A stretch of 8,220 nt of DNA from Helicobacteraceae bacterium (GCA_027056525.1 JALUKO010000264.1:1-8220); one strand, 5' to 3'; shown: positions 1-5,960, counted from the stretch's first letter. Numbers and translations: made by a program. Notes: generated from the letters alone by a model not told the origin.

Positions 1-90
1 AAGATATATGCCGATGTAATAAAAGCTGAGGAGATTACAACATGTCCACACTGTGGTCGTATTCTCCATGTGGAAGCTACTGAAGAATAG
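1..90 (+). CDS. C-terminal end of a C4-type zinc-ribbon protein (partial)
   Basis: Only the last 29 codons are in the window; they read in frame 1 to a TAG at 88-90. The visible tail contains a CPHCGR knuckle at window residues 19-24, the second CxxC pair of a C4 zinc ribbon, followed by a short acidic end. In the family that I think this is (coiled-coil N-terminus plus C-terminal zinc ribbon, including Helicobacter pylori HP0958 and C. jejuni Cj0706), the ribbon sits at the extreme C-terminus exactly like this, and the gene precedes waaA. HP0958 has been linked to flagellar gene expression through RpoN and flaA mRNA. The assignment rests on the CxxC motif plus synteny; the coiled-coil part cannot be seen. 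The next gene starts 2 nt downstream, so it is probably cotranscribed. Confidence 0.72.
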   Translation, partial: KIYADVIKAEEITTCPHCGRILHVEATEE

Positions 91-92
91 GC

Positions 93-1265
93 TTGAAGCC
101 GTTTACTCTTTTTTATTATATTTTAAGTGTAGTGCTCTATTTAGTGGCACTGCCACTTTTAATTTCTCTCTCCTTTAAGCAAAAATACAAACAATCTATT
201 CCCGCACGTTTTTTTCTTTTTAAAAATCCAAAATTTAAAAAAGATGAGGGTATTTGGTTTCATGTGTGCTCTTTGGGTGAAGCAAAGGCTCTGCGTCCTA
301 TTCTTGAGTTGATCAACACAAATAAGATCAAGATCACAACAATTACGCAAACCGGAAATCAGGAGGCTAAGAAGTACAATGCAGAAGTAAGATACCTTCC
401 GTATGAGATGTTTTTACCTTTTTGGATGAAAAAACAAAAGCTTTTAGTTGTGTTGGAAGCAGAGTTTTGGTATATGCTTTTTAGAGTAGCTGCAGCGCAG
501 GGAACAAAGGTTGTTCTACTCAACGCCCGTATATCTGAAAAAAGTGCAAAAAAGTACTTACAGTTTGCCTGGTTTTACAGACGGCTTTTAGAGAATGTGG
601 AAGTTATTTATGCGCAGAGTGAGGCAGATAAAAACCGTTTTTTGGCACTAGGAGCTAAAAATATAGAAGTGATCGGAAATATAAAACTTGCTCAGAAGAT
701 CGAAAAAACCAAAGAGTATCTCAAACCTCTCAGGCAGACCATAGTAGCGGCGAGTACACATGATGGTGAAGAGCAAAGCATACTTGAAGCTTTTGAAACC
801 TACAGGAAAAACAATGATGCTATACTGATAGTAGTACCAAGACATCCTGAGCGATTTGAAGATGTGTATGCTCTTATGGAGGTGTTTGCGCTGAAGAATG
901 CCTGGAGTATCTCCAAGTTTTCTCAATCACAGAAGTTTGATGAGGATCTTATTTTAGTAGATGCAATGGGTGAACTTAATAACATCTATGCCATAAGCGA
1001 CATAGCGATTTTAGGCGGGGCTTTTAAAGATGATGTGGGTGGTCACAATCCGCTTGAACCGGCACATTTTAACTGTAAGATCATTACAGGAAAGCACTTT
1101 TTTCATCAAAAAGAGCTTTTTAAATATATACACCATGTTCAATACATTGAAGAAAATGAGATTGCACAGGCTCTAGAAATCTCCAAGGAGTTACCCGGTT
1201 CGATGGTGGAGCAAGAGATAGATTTACAAACGATAGTGAATAAAATATTACAAAGCAGGAGCTGA
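93..1265 (+). CDS. waaA: 3-deoxy-D-manno-octulosonic acid (Kdo) transferase, GT30
   Basis: WaaA moves Kdo from CMP-Kdo onto lipid IVA at the cytoplasmic face of the inner membrane, the first step of lipopolysaccharide core assembly. The protein has 390 residues, slightly shorter than enterobacterial WaaA (about 425). Residues 5-28 form a hydrophobic N-terminal anchor, followed by a basic stretch. Family landmarks follow: SLGEA at 60-64 with the probable catalytic base Glu63, LEAEFW at 121-126, QSEADKNRF at 175-183, GNIK at 195-198, ASTHDGEEQ at 220-228, VPRHPERF at 248-255 and the nucleotide-sugar site GGHNPLEPA at 306-314. I accept the TTG start at 93: it lies 2 nt after the upstream stop, and a later GTG (131) would cut into the membrane anchor. 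No strong Shine-Dalgarno precedes it, so translation may be coupled to the upstream gene. The next gene starts 1 nt after the stop. Confidence 0.95.
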   Translation: MKPFTLFYYILSVVLYLVALPLLISLSFKQKYKQSIPARFFLFKNPKFKKDEGIWFHVCSLGEAKALRPILELINTNKIKITTITQTGNQEAKKYNAEVRYLPYEMFLPFWMKKQKLLVVLEAEFWYMLFRVAAAQGTKVVLLNARISEKSAKKYLQFAWFYRRLLENVEVIYAQSEADKNRFLALGAKNIEVIGNIKLAQKIEKTKEYLKPLRQTIVAASTHDGEEQSILEAFETYRKNNDAILIVVPRHPERFEDVYALMEVFALKNAWSISKFSQSQKFDEDLILVDAMGELNNIYAISDIAILGGAFKDDVGGHNPLEPAHFNCKIITGKHFFHQKELFKYIHHVQYIEENEIAQALEISKELPGSMVEQEIDLQTIVNKILQSRS

Positions 1266-1266
1266 A

Positions 1267-2001
1267 ATGGCAGAAGAAAAAGCGTATAAATTATTGGCCC
1301 AACAAGAGGGTATCTCAAACTCTCAGGCAAAGTCTATGATAGACAGGGGTTTAGTATATGTTGGTAACAAAAAGGTTATGATTGCTCGTGGAGAGATCGA
1401 TACAAAAACGATCTTTAGAGTACAAAAAATAGAAAAATTAAAGCCTATATTTGAAAATGATGACATAGTAGTGGTTGATAAACCTGCCTTCGTAAACTCA
1501 GATGAGATTGAGCGACAGACAAAAGGTGCAAAACTTTTACACAGACTTGATCGTGAGACAAGTGGTGTGTTGATGCTTGTGAAAAATGAAGAGTTTCGTG
1601 AGCGTGCAATTAAAGAGTTTAAAAAAGACAAGGTATATAAAGAGTATATTGCATGGGTTGAGGGGATTGTCACAGAGCCTCATGACATCGATAGGCCGAT
1701 ACTAACCCAAAAGAAAAACAACAAAGCATACTCAAACGTATCGGGAAAAGGAAAACCTGCAAGAACAGAGGTGTTTCCCGATATAGTAAGTGCAAGAAAA
1801 ACAAAAGTGAAGTGTATCATCCATCATGGAAGAACGCACCAGATAAGAACGCATCTTCGCTATATTGACCATCCGATCGTTGGGGATGAACAATATGGTG
1901 GAAGACGTGCAAAAAGAGTGATGCTTCATGCATATAAAGTAAGACTCTTAGGGATGGAGTTTGTCGCAAAAGAACCGAGTGCTTTTGTGAATTTTGAATA
2001 A
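1267..2001 (+). CDS. RluA-family ribosomal large-subunit pseudouridine synthase
   Basis: This enzyme should convert specific uridines in 23S rRNA (or possibly tRNA) to pseudouridine. Its 244 residues show an N-terminal S4-like RNA-binding domain (about residues 1-52) and an RluA catalytic domain. The catalytic loop HRLDRETSG is at 92-100, with Asp95 as the nucleophile expected from the family. A second family signature, GRTHQIRTHLRYIDHP followed by GDEQYGG, lies in the C-terminal third. A clear AGGAG at 1257-1261, five bases before the ATG, fixes the start. The gene sits 1 nt after waaA and corresponds in position to C. jejuni Cj0708. Subfamily (RluC, RluD or other) and target uridine cannot be decided from the sequence, so no symbol is given. 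Confidence 0.93.
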   Translation: MAEEKAYKLLAQQEGISNSQAKSMIDRGLVYVGNKKVMIARGEIDTKTIFRVQKIEKLKPIFENDDIVVVDKPAFVNSDEIERQTKGAKLLHRLDRETSGVLMLVKNEEFRERAIKEFKKDKVYKEYIAWVEGIVTEPHDIDRPILTQKKNNKAYSNVSGKGKPARTEVFPDIVSARKTKVKCIIHHGRTHQIRTHLRYIDHPIVGDEQYGGRRAKRVMLHAYKVRLLGMEFVAKEPSAFVNFE

Positions 2002-2060
2002 AAGATAAATCAGCTAAGACTATGTAAAGGCTGAAATAGAAGCTAAAAATCAAATGATAG

Positions 2061-2099
2061 AGTACTTTTATGACTTGACACTGAGTGAATTCAAGTACT
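2061..2099. repeat. 7-bp inverted repeat in the rluA-like/ffh gap
   Basis: AGTACTT at 2061-2067 is mirrored by AAGTACT at 2093-2099, with a 25-nt loop. There is no T tract after the right arm, so it is not a convincing terminator. It may be a weak 3'-end structure of the upstream transcript or chance. A weaker TCAGC/GCTGA pair (2010-2014 with 2030-2034) lies just after the stop codon of the pseudouridine synthase. The rest of the gap holds no gene that I can support. Confidence 0.3.
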
Positions 2100-2135
2100 A
2101 GCGAATATAAAAGAAAACGTAAAGTAATATCTCGA

Positions 2136-2141
2136 TATAAT
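2136..2141 (+). promoter_or_regulatory. Sigma-70 -10 box of the ffh promoter
   Basis: A perfect TATAAT lies 45 bp before the ffh ATG and is followed by TCGCC, a GC-rich discriminator. No good -35 hexamer sits 16-18 bp upstream, which is normal in Campylobacterota, where the -10 box dominates. Transcription should begin near 2147-2149, giving a leader of about 38 nt. The 6-bp inverted repeat GCGAAT (2101-2106) and ATTCGC (2140-2145) brackets the promoter. Confidence 0.7.
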
Positions 2142-2185
2142 TCGCCACTTTTTATACAAATATAAGAGAAGTTTAAGGAGACTAT

Positions 2186-3541
2186 ATGTTTGATACGTTA
2201 ACGGATTCATTTACAAATGCCATAAAGAAAATTCGTTTTCATGATGATGACAAAGCTCTGACAAAAGCGCTCAATGAACTCAAAAAATCTCTTTTAAAAG
2301 CTGATGTAAACCATAAAGTTGTCAAAGAGTTGATAACAAAAGTTCAGCTTGAAACCAAGAAAAATGGTATCGGTAAAGAACAGTTTTTAGATGCACTCAA
2401 AAAAACACTCAATGAGCTCCTTGAAGTTGGCGGCAACAGGGGTTTTACTTTTGCACCGAATCCACCAACCGTTATCTTAATGACAGGTCTTCAAGGTTCG
2501 GGTAAAACTACCACGACCGGTAAACTTGCGCTCTATTTGAAAAATAAACAGAAAAAAGTTCTTATTGTCGCAGCAGACCTTCAGCGTTTAGCAGCAGTTG
2601 AACAACTTCGCCAAATCACTTCTCAGATAGAGGTAGAACTTTATGATGATGAAGCGACAAAAAATCCTGTTGAAGTGGTTCGCTCGGCGATAGAGTATTC
2701 CAAGTCAAAGCTTTATGATGTTATTCTTATAGATACTGCCGGACGTTTGGCAATAGATGATGAGCTTATGGATGAACTTGAGGCTGTGAAACAAGCAGCT
2801 TCTCCTGATGAGATCTTTTATGTGGCTGATTCTTTAACAGGTCAGGATGCGGTAAGAACGGCGACTACATTTAAAGAAAAAATAGGTATCGACGGAGTGA
2901 TCCTGTCAAAATACGATGGCGACGCAAAAGGTGGTGTTGCCCTTGGTCTTGCTTCTCAGGTTGAAGTACCACTGCGCTTTATAGGTAGTGGTGAAAAGAT
3001 GGAAGATCTTGAGGTTTTCCTTCCTGAACGTGTTGTGAACCGTCTTATGGGTCTTGGTGACATTGAAGGGCTTGCTGAAAAAACGGCTTCTGTGATCGAT
3101 GAGAAACAAGCAAAGAAACTCACGAAAAAGATCCAAAAAGGAAAGTTTAACTTCAATGATTTCTTAGAACAGATGGAGTCTATGAAGAAAATGGGTAGCA
3201 TGAAATCACTTCTTGGGATGATTCCCGGCATGGGCAATATGTCAAAAGCTTTGAAAGATTTTGATCTTGAAAATTCAAGTGAGCTTAAAAATATCAAGGC
3301 GATGGTGAGTTCCATGACAGCCAAAGAGAGAGAAAATCCTGATCTCTTAAACAACTCCCGTAAACAAAGAATCGCAAAAGGTTGTGGTCTGGAAATTGTT
3401 GAGATCAACAGAATGATCAAACAGTTTAAAAATGCCGGTAAAATGGCGAAAAAATTCTCAGGTAAAAATGGGATGAAGCAACTACAATCTATGATGGGAC
3501 AAGCAGGTGGCCCGGGCGGCATGGGCGGTTTACAAAAATAG
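2186..3541 (+). CDS. ffh: Signal recognition particle GTPase Ffh (SRP54)
   Basis: Ffh binds 4.5S RNA and signal sequences of nascent membrane proteins and delivers ribosomes to FtsY at the inner membrane. The 451 residues carry the NG domain (1 to about 295) and a methionine-rich M domain (about 300-430). The P-loop GLQGSGKTT is at 101-109, the G2 region DLQRLAA at 131-137, DTAGR at 183-187, and the G4 guanine-specificity motif SKYD at 241-244 (usually TKxD). The M domain has the RNA-binding motif NSRKQRIAKGCG at 390-401, and the C-terminus is Gly/Met-rich. AAGGAG at 2175-2180, 5 nt before the ATG, fixes the start. The G2 and RNA-binding variants look typical of this lineage rather than defective. 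It has its own promoter, and a 260-bp gap separates it from rpsP. The partner 4.5S RNA gene is not in the window. Confidence 0.98.
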   Translation: MFDTLTDSFTNAIKKIRFHDDDKALTKALNELKKSLLKADVNHKVVKELITKVQLETKKNGIGKEQFLDALKKTLNELLEVGGNRGFTFAPNPPTVILMTGLQGSGKTTTTGKLALYLKNKQKKVLIVAADLQRLAAVEQLRQITSQIEVELYDDEATKNPVEVVRSAIEYSKSKLYDVILIDTAGRLAIDDELMDELEAVKQAASPDEIFYVADSLTGQDAVRTATTFKEKIGIDGVILSKYDGDAKGGVALGLASQVEVPLRFIGSGEKMEDLEVFLPERVVNRLMGLGDIEGLAEKTASVIDEKQAKKLTKKIQKGKFNFNDFLEQMESMKKMGSMKSLLGMIPGMGNMSKALKDFDLENSSELKNIKAMVSSMTAKERENPDLLNNSRKQRIAKGCGLEIVEINRMIKQFKNAGKMAKKFSGKNGMKQLQSMMGQAGGPGGMGGLQK

Positions 3542-3552
3542 TTCGACTTTCA

Positions 3553-3581
3553 TTGCTTTTTAGTGAAACTTTGGCTATAAT
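3553..3581 (+). promoter_or_regulatory. Main candidate promoter of the rpsP operon
   Basis: TTGCTT at 3553-3558 and a perfect TATAAT at 3576-3581 are separated by 17 bp. The -10 box is followed by TGCGC, again a GC-rich discriminator like that of ffh. Transcription would start near 3588-3590, about 212 nt before the rpsP ATG, placing the whole structured leader in the mRNA. The promoter starts 12 bp after the ffh stop codon. Confidence 0.72.
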
Positions 3582-3589
3582 TGCGCTGA

Positions 3590-3780
3590 AATTAAAATCT
3601 TCTTAAACAATACCTCTGTGATAAGAAGATTCTTAACCAAATTACCGGTTAAATGTGTACATCCAACTATAGAGATGGTAAGAGGGAAGCTACTTATTTA
3701 TAGATGTCAATCTATCTACAATACGACTTCCGATAACTCCTACTCTTTATAATATGCATACATGTAACCGGTAATAGGTA
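3590..3780 (+). ncRNA. Structured 5' leader RNA upstream of rpsP (candidate cis-regulatory RNA)
   Basis: The gap of 260 bp before rpsP is not empty. Just after the predicted transcription start there is a perfect 10-bp hairpin: arms 3596-3605 and 3622-3631, with a 16-nt loop. Next comes a long helix between 3641-3662 and 3754-3775. It has 11 uninterrupted pairs (ATTACCGGTTA with TAACCGGTAAT), one mismatch, 6 pairs including a G-U, one mismatch, and 3 more pairs: 20 of 22 positions. Inside it nest GGAAG/CTTCC (3685-3689 with 3727-3731) and a tight hairpin ATAGAT-GTCA-ATCTAT (3700-3715). AAGAG (3680-3684) with CTCTT (3743-3747) can pair too. No T tract follows the helix, so I read it as part of the rpsP mRNA rather than a separate terminated RNA. 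I do not recognise it as SRP RNA, 6S RNA, tmRNA or a riboswitch class. Autoregulation by a ribosomal protein of the operon is possible but only inferred. Confidence 0.62.
3748..3753 (+). promoter_or_regulatory. Possible second -10 box near rpsP
   Basis: A second perfect TATAAT lies in a T-rich context directly before the right arm of the long leader helix. If used, transcription would start near 3759-3761 and make an rpsP mRNA with a short leader lacking both hairpins. No -35 box is evident. In so AT-rich a region a chance match is quite possible. Confidence 0.35.
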
Positions 3781-3801
3781 AAATAAAATACAGGAAAACA
3801 A

Positions 3802-4023
3802 ATGACAGTAATTAGACTTACTCGTATGGGAAGAAAGAAAAGACCATTTTATCGTATCGCGGTAACAGACAGCCGTAAACGTAGAGATGGTGGTTGGATT
3901 GAGCTTATTGGTTATTATAACCCACTGACAAAAGAGCTTAAAGTTGATAATGAAAGAGTTGATTACTGGTTAGGCGTGGGTGCTCAGATGAGTGATCGCG
4001 TGAAAAAGATTACTGGTCGCTAA
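3802..4023 (+). CDS. rpsP: 30S ribosomal protein S16
   Basis: S16 is an assembly protein of the 30S 5' domain. The 73-residue product is a full S16: it opens with VIRLTRMGRKKRPFYRI, continues with VTDSRKRRDGGWIELIGYYNP, and ends with the VDYWLGVGAQ...V helix region. It is a few residues shorter than E. coli S16 (82) because the C-terminal tail is reduced. AGGAA at 3792-3796 precedes the ATG with 5 nt spacing. It is the first gene of the rpsP-KH-rimM-trmD unit, and the KH gene starts 1 nt after its stop. Its mRNA carries the long structured leader. Confidence 0.98.
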   Translation: MTVIRLTRMGRKKRPFYRIAVTDSRKRRDGGWIELIGYYNPLTKELKVDNERVDYWLGVGAQMSDRVKKITGR

Positions 4024-4024
4024 G

Positions 4025-4261
4025 ATGATAGCTGACTTTGTCGCTGAATTTGCCAAACTTATAGTTTCATATCCTGAAGATATAAGGGTTGAAGTAAATG
4101 AGGGTGACGAAATAACGGAAATACTGCTTTATGCCAATCAAGTTGACGTTGGAAAACTGATAGGCAAAGAGGGTAAGATGATCGGTGCTATAAAAACCGT
4201 AATCTCCGGCTGCAAAGCTAAAGATGGTGTGAGTTACCGTATAAATGTCGAACCAGTATAA
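4025..4261 (+). CDS. khpA: KH-domain RNA-binding protein, KhpA/YlqC type
   Basis: This is a small single-KH-domain protein of 78 residues. Members encoded between rpsP and rimM are RNA chaperone-like proteins; in Gram-positive bacteria KhpA pairs with KhpB (EloR/Jag). The GxxG loop is GKEG at residues 47-50, set in GKLIGKEGKMIGAIKTVI, with flanking strands and helices as expected. Length matches the family (about 75-85). There is no clear Shine-Dalgarno; the ATG lies 1 nt after the rpsP stop, so translation is probably coupled. Its end overlaps rimM by 17 nt. In this phylum the RNA targets are not something I can state, and the symbol is given by family resemblance and position. Confidence 0.9.
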   Translation: MIADFVAEFAKLIVSYPEDIRVEVNEGDEITEILLYANQVDVGKLIGKEGKMIGAIKTVISGCKAKDGVSYRINVEPV

Positions 4262-4805
4262 AGTAAAGCTCTCTGAAGAGAAAAAGCTTCTACACATCGC
4301 AACTTTGGGTAAAACCGTTGGAGTGCGAGGTGATATGAAGCTGCATATCAAATGTGATTTTCCGGATCAGTTTAAAGATGGTGCAACTTTTTTGATCAAC
4401 TCAAAGACAAGCATCACTTTAGAGAGTGTAAACCTTGCAAGAGGTTTGGCCAGAGTTTTGGGAGTCACATCTGTTGAAGATGCCAAAAGATATACGAATG
4501 TAAAACTTTTTACAACTTATGATGAGACAAGAAAGAATTGCCACTTGAAAGAGGGGGAGTTTTTTTGGTTTGATATTGTAGGCTGTGATGTTGTTGAAGA
4601 TGGTAAAATCTTGGGGAAGGTTCAAGAGGTGCAAAGGATAACTACCAGTGATTACTTGAATGTAAAAACGAGTGATACGTTGCTTAAAGCTGGGTATGCT
4701 ACAAGCTTTTTACTTCCATACCATGAACCTTTTATACTTCATACTGATATAGAAAACAAATCTATAGAAGTAAGTGGCGGTTTGGATATTTTAGAAGCTT
4801 CTTGA
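4245..4805 (+). CDS. rimM: Ribosome maturation factor RimM
   Basis: RimM assists assembly of the 30S head, acting around S19 and the 16S rRNA 3' domain. The 186-residue product has the N-terminal RimM barrel, opening with IATLGKTVGVRGDMKLHI (about residues 18-35), and a C-terminal PRC-barrel starting at EFFWFDIVGCDV (105-116). It continues with GKVQEV and the conserved LLPYHEPFI region. The start at 4245 overlaps the KH gene by 17 nt; it gives an unusually hydrophilic 14-residue lead-in, but no later ATG, GTG or TTG lies before the conserved GKTVG. Coupled translation is likely because no strong Shine-Dalgarno is visible. The stop TGA shares its last base with the trmD ATG. Pairing of rimM with rpsP and trmD is a classic arrangement. 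Confidence 0.95.
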   Translation: MSNQYKVKLSEEKKLLHIATLGKTVGVRGDMKLHIKCDFPDQFKDGATFLINSKTSITLESVNLARGLARVLGVTSVEDAKRYTNVKLFTTYDETRKNCHLKEGEFFWFDIVGCDVVEDGKILGKVQEVQRITTSDYLNVKTSDTLLKAGYATSFLLPYHEPFILHTDIENKSIEVSGGLDILEAS

Positions 4806-5530
4806 TGACCTTTACTTTTGTTACATTATTTCAAAATCTTATAGAGGGTTACTTTCAAGATTCTATTTTAAAAAGAGCTCTTGAAAAAAAGATTATCAAT
4901 GTTGATTATCTTAATCCTAGAGATTATACTCTAAACAAGCATAAAAAGGTTGATGATACCGCTGTCGGCGGTGGTGCCGGTATGGTTATGAATCCTCAAC
5001 CGCTTTTTTATGCTTTAGAAGAGTTGAAAAAAAATGATGAAAATGTTCATATAGTTTTTTTAACTCCTGTAGCAAAGCCATTTAAGCAAAATGATGCAAA
5101 AAGGTTAGCTGCAAAGTCCCATATTGCCTTTGTGAGTGGAAGGTATGAGGGGATTGACGAACGGGTTGTTGAAGAGTTTGCCGATGAAGTTTTTTCTATT
5201 GGGGATTACATACTGACCGGAGGCGAGCTTGCCTCTTTGGTTTTGTGTGATGCGATCAGTAGAAATGTAGATGGAGTGCTTGGAAATGCTGAATCTTTAG
5301 AGATTGAGAGTTTTGAGACGCCACTTCTGGAAGCACCAAGCTTTTCAAAACCAAAGATATATGAAGACTTAAGTGTTCCATCAGAATACTTAAAGGGAAA
5401 TCATAGTAAAATTCGCTCACTAAAATTAGCCTTGTCTGAATGTAAGACCAAATTTTTCAGACCGGAGCAACTTAAGAAGCATAATTGCACTACCGCTTTA
5501 GGATCTCAAATAAAGAGAACCAAGTCTTAG
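4805..5530 (+). CDS. trmD: tRNA (guanine37-N1)-methyltransferase TrmD
   Basis: TrmD methylates G37 of tRNAs with G36G37, using S-adenosylmethionine, and so prevents +1 frameshifting. The 241-residue protein has the SPOUT trefoil-knot fold signatures: VGGGAGM at 54-60, SGRYEGIDER at 111-120 and SIGDYILTGGE at 131-141. The ATG at 4805 overlaps the rimM stop (TGATG) and gives the MTFTFVTLF start expected of TrmD; a TTG one codon earlier is also open, but I prefer the ATG. After the knot, the usual D-S-F and YTRP stretches appear as IESF (Glu168 where the catalytic Asp is expected) and SFSKP. I believe these variants are shared in Campylobacterota. A palindrome with T residues follows the gene. 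Confidence 0.96.
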   Translation: MTFTFVTLFQNLIEGYFQDSILKRALEKKIINVDYLNPRDYTLNKHKKVDDTAVGGGAGMVMNPQPLFYALEELKKNDENVHIVFLTPVAKPFKQNDAKRLAAKSHIAFVSGRYEGIDERVVEEFADEVFSIGDYILTGGELASLVLCDAISRNVDGVLGNAESLEIESFETPLLEAPSFSKPKIYEDLSVPSEYLKGNHSKIRSLKLALSECKTKFFRPEQLKKHNCTTALGSQIKRTKS

Positions 5531-5540
5531 TGTAGATGAG

Positions 5541-5564
5541 AAATGAAGGAATTCCTTCATTTTT
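5541..5564 (+). terminator. Perfect palindrome plus T run between trmD and rplS (terminator or attenuator)
   Basis: Positions 5541-5562 form a perfect 22-bp palindrome centred on GGAATTCC. As RNA it gives a stem of 9 pairs with an AATT loop and a 4-5 nt U run, the layout of a weak intrinsic terminator. It lies 10 nt after the trmD stop. No convincing new promoter follows before rplS: TAAAAT at 5571-5576 would leave a leader of only a few bases. So rplS probably depends on readthrough or on mRNA processing here. Confidence 0.6.
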
Positions 5565-5588
5565 ATGAAATAAAATTAAGGATAACTT

Positions 5589-5948
5589 ATGAGAAATAAG
5601 TACATAGAAAATTTTGAAAAATCACAAGTGTCTGAGAAAAATATTCCAGATTTTCGTGCTGGTGATACTGTTCGTTTAGCAGTAACAATTAAAGAAGGTA
5701 GCAAAACTCGTGTTCAAGCATATGAAGGTGTTTGTATCGCAAAAAGAGGTCAGGGAACTGGTCAAACTATAACTGTTCGTAAGATTGGTGCTAATGGTGT
5801 AGGTATTGAAAGAATTTTCCCTATTTACTCTGATTCAATTAACGAGATCAAAGTTATTCGTCGTGGTCGTGTACGTCGTGCTAAACTATTTTACCTACGT
5901 GAACTTGCAGGTAAAAAAGCTCGTATTAAAGAACTTAGAAGAAAGTAA
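5589..5948 (+). CDS. rplS: 50S ribosomal protein L19
   Basis: L19 sits at the 30S-50S interface and contributes to intersubunit bridges. The 119-residue product matches the family length (about 115-120). Landmarks are FRAGDTVRLAVTIKEG, VQAYEGVCIAKRG, ITVRKIGANGVGIERIFPIYSDSI and the basic C-terminus with RRGRVRRAKLFYLREL and GKKARIKE. AAGGA at 5578-5582, 6 nt before the ATG, supports the start. Its codon use leans to CGT and GGT with few rare Arg codons, typical of a highly expressed gene and different from trmD upstream. It ends the ribosomal block; a hairpin overlaps its stop codon. Confidence 0.98.
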   Translation: MRNKYIENFEKSQVSEKNIPDFRAGDTVRLAVTIKEGSKTRVQAYEGVCIAKRGQGTGQTITVRKIGANGVGIERIFPIYSDSINEIKVIRRGRVRRAKLFYLRELAGKKARIKELRRK

Positions 5949-5960
5949 TCTTCTAGGTTT
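5934..5960 (+). terminator. Hairpin over the rplS stop codon, weak terminator candidate
   Basis: TAGAAGA (5936-5942) and TCTTCTA (5949-5955) form a perfect 7-bp stem, extended to 9 pairs by one G-U and one C-G outside it, with a 6-nt loop holding the TAA stop. Only three T residues follow. It probably marks the 3' end of the ribosomal transcript or protects it, but termination here would be inefficient. A separate T run at 6021-6027 has no stem before it. Confidence 0.45.

Noticed and set aside
2075..2080. Perfect TTGACA -35 box upstream of ffh
   Set aside because: At 17 bp spacing the sequence is CTAGCG, and the nearest TATAAA is 25 bp away, so it does not form a normal promoter.
2956..3522. 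Long minus-strand open frame of 188 codons opposite ffh
   Set aside because: It is the antisense shadow of the conserved Ffh M and G domains; no ribosome-binding site or recognisable protein.
3653..3703. Possible 16-codon leader peptide in the rpsP leader (ATG 3653, TAG 3701-3703), and another from ATG 3675 to TAA 3750-3752
   Set aside because: Neither has a Shine-Dalgarno sequence, both starts lie in or next to structured RNA, and neither peptide has runs of a single amino acid suggesting attenuation.
3680..3740. GGGAAG-containing segment as a possible 4.5S SRP RNA next to ffh
   Set aside because: The conserved domain IV motif (GGAAGGAAGCAGC type with its asymmetric loop) is absent, and the flanking pairing differs.
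3590..3780. Leader as 6S RNA, tmRNA or a known riboswitch
   Set aside because: A long bulged helix recalls 6S RNA, but the region is not terminated, leads directly into rpsP, and shows no tRNA-like ends or riboswitch core that I recognise.
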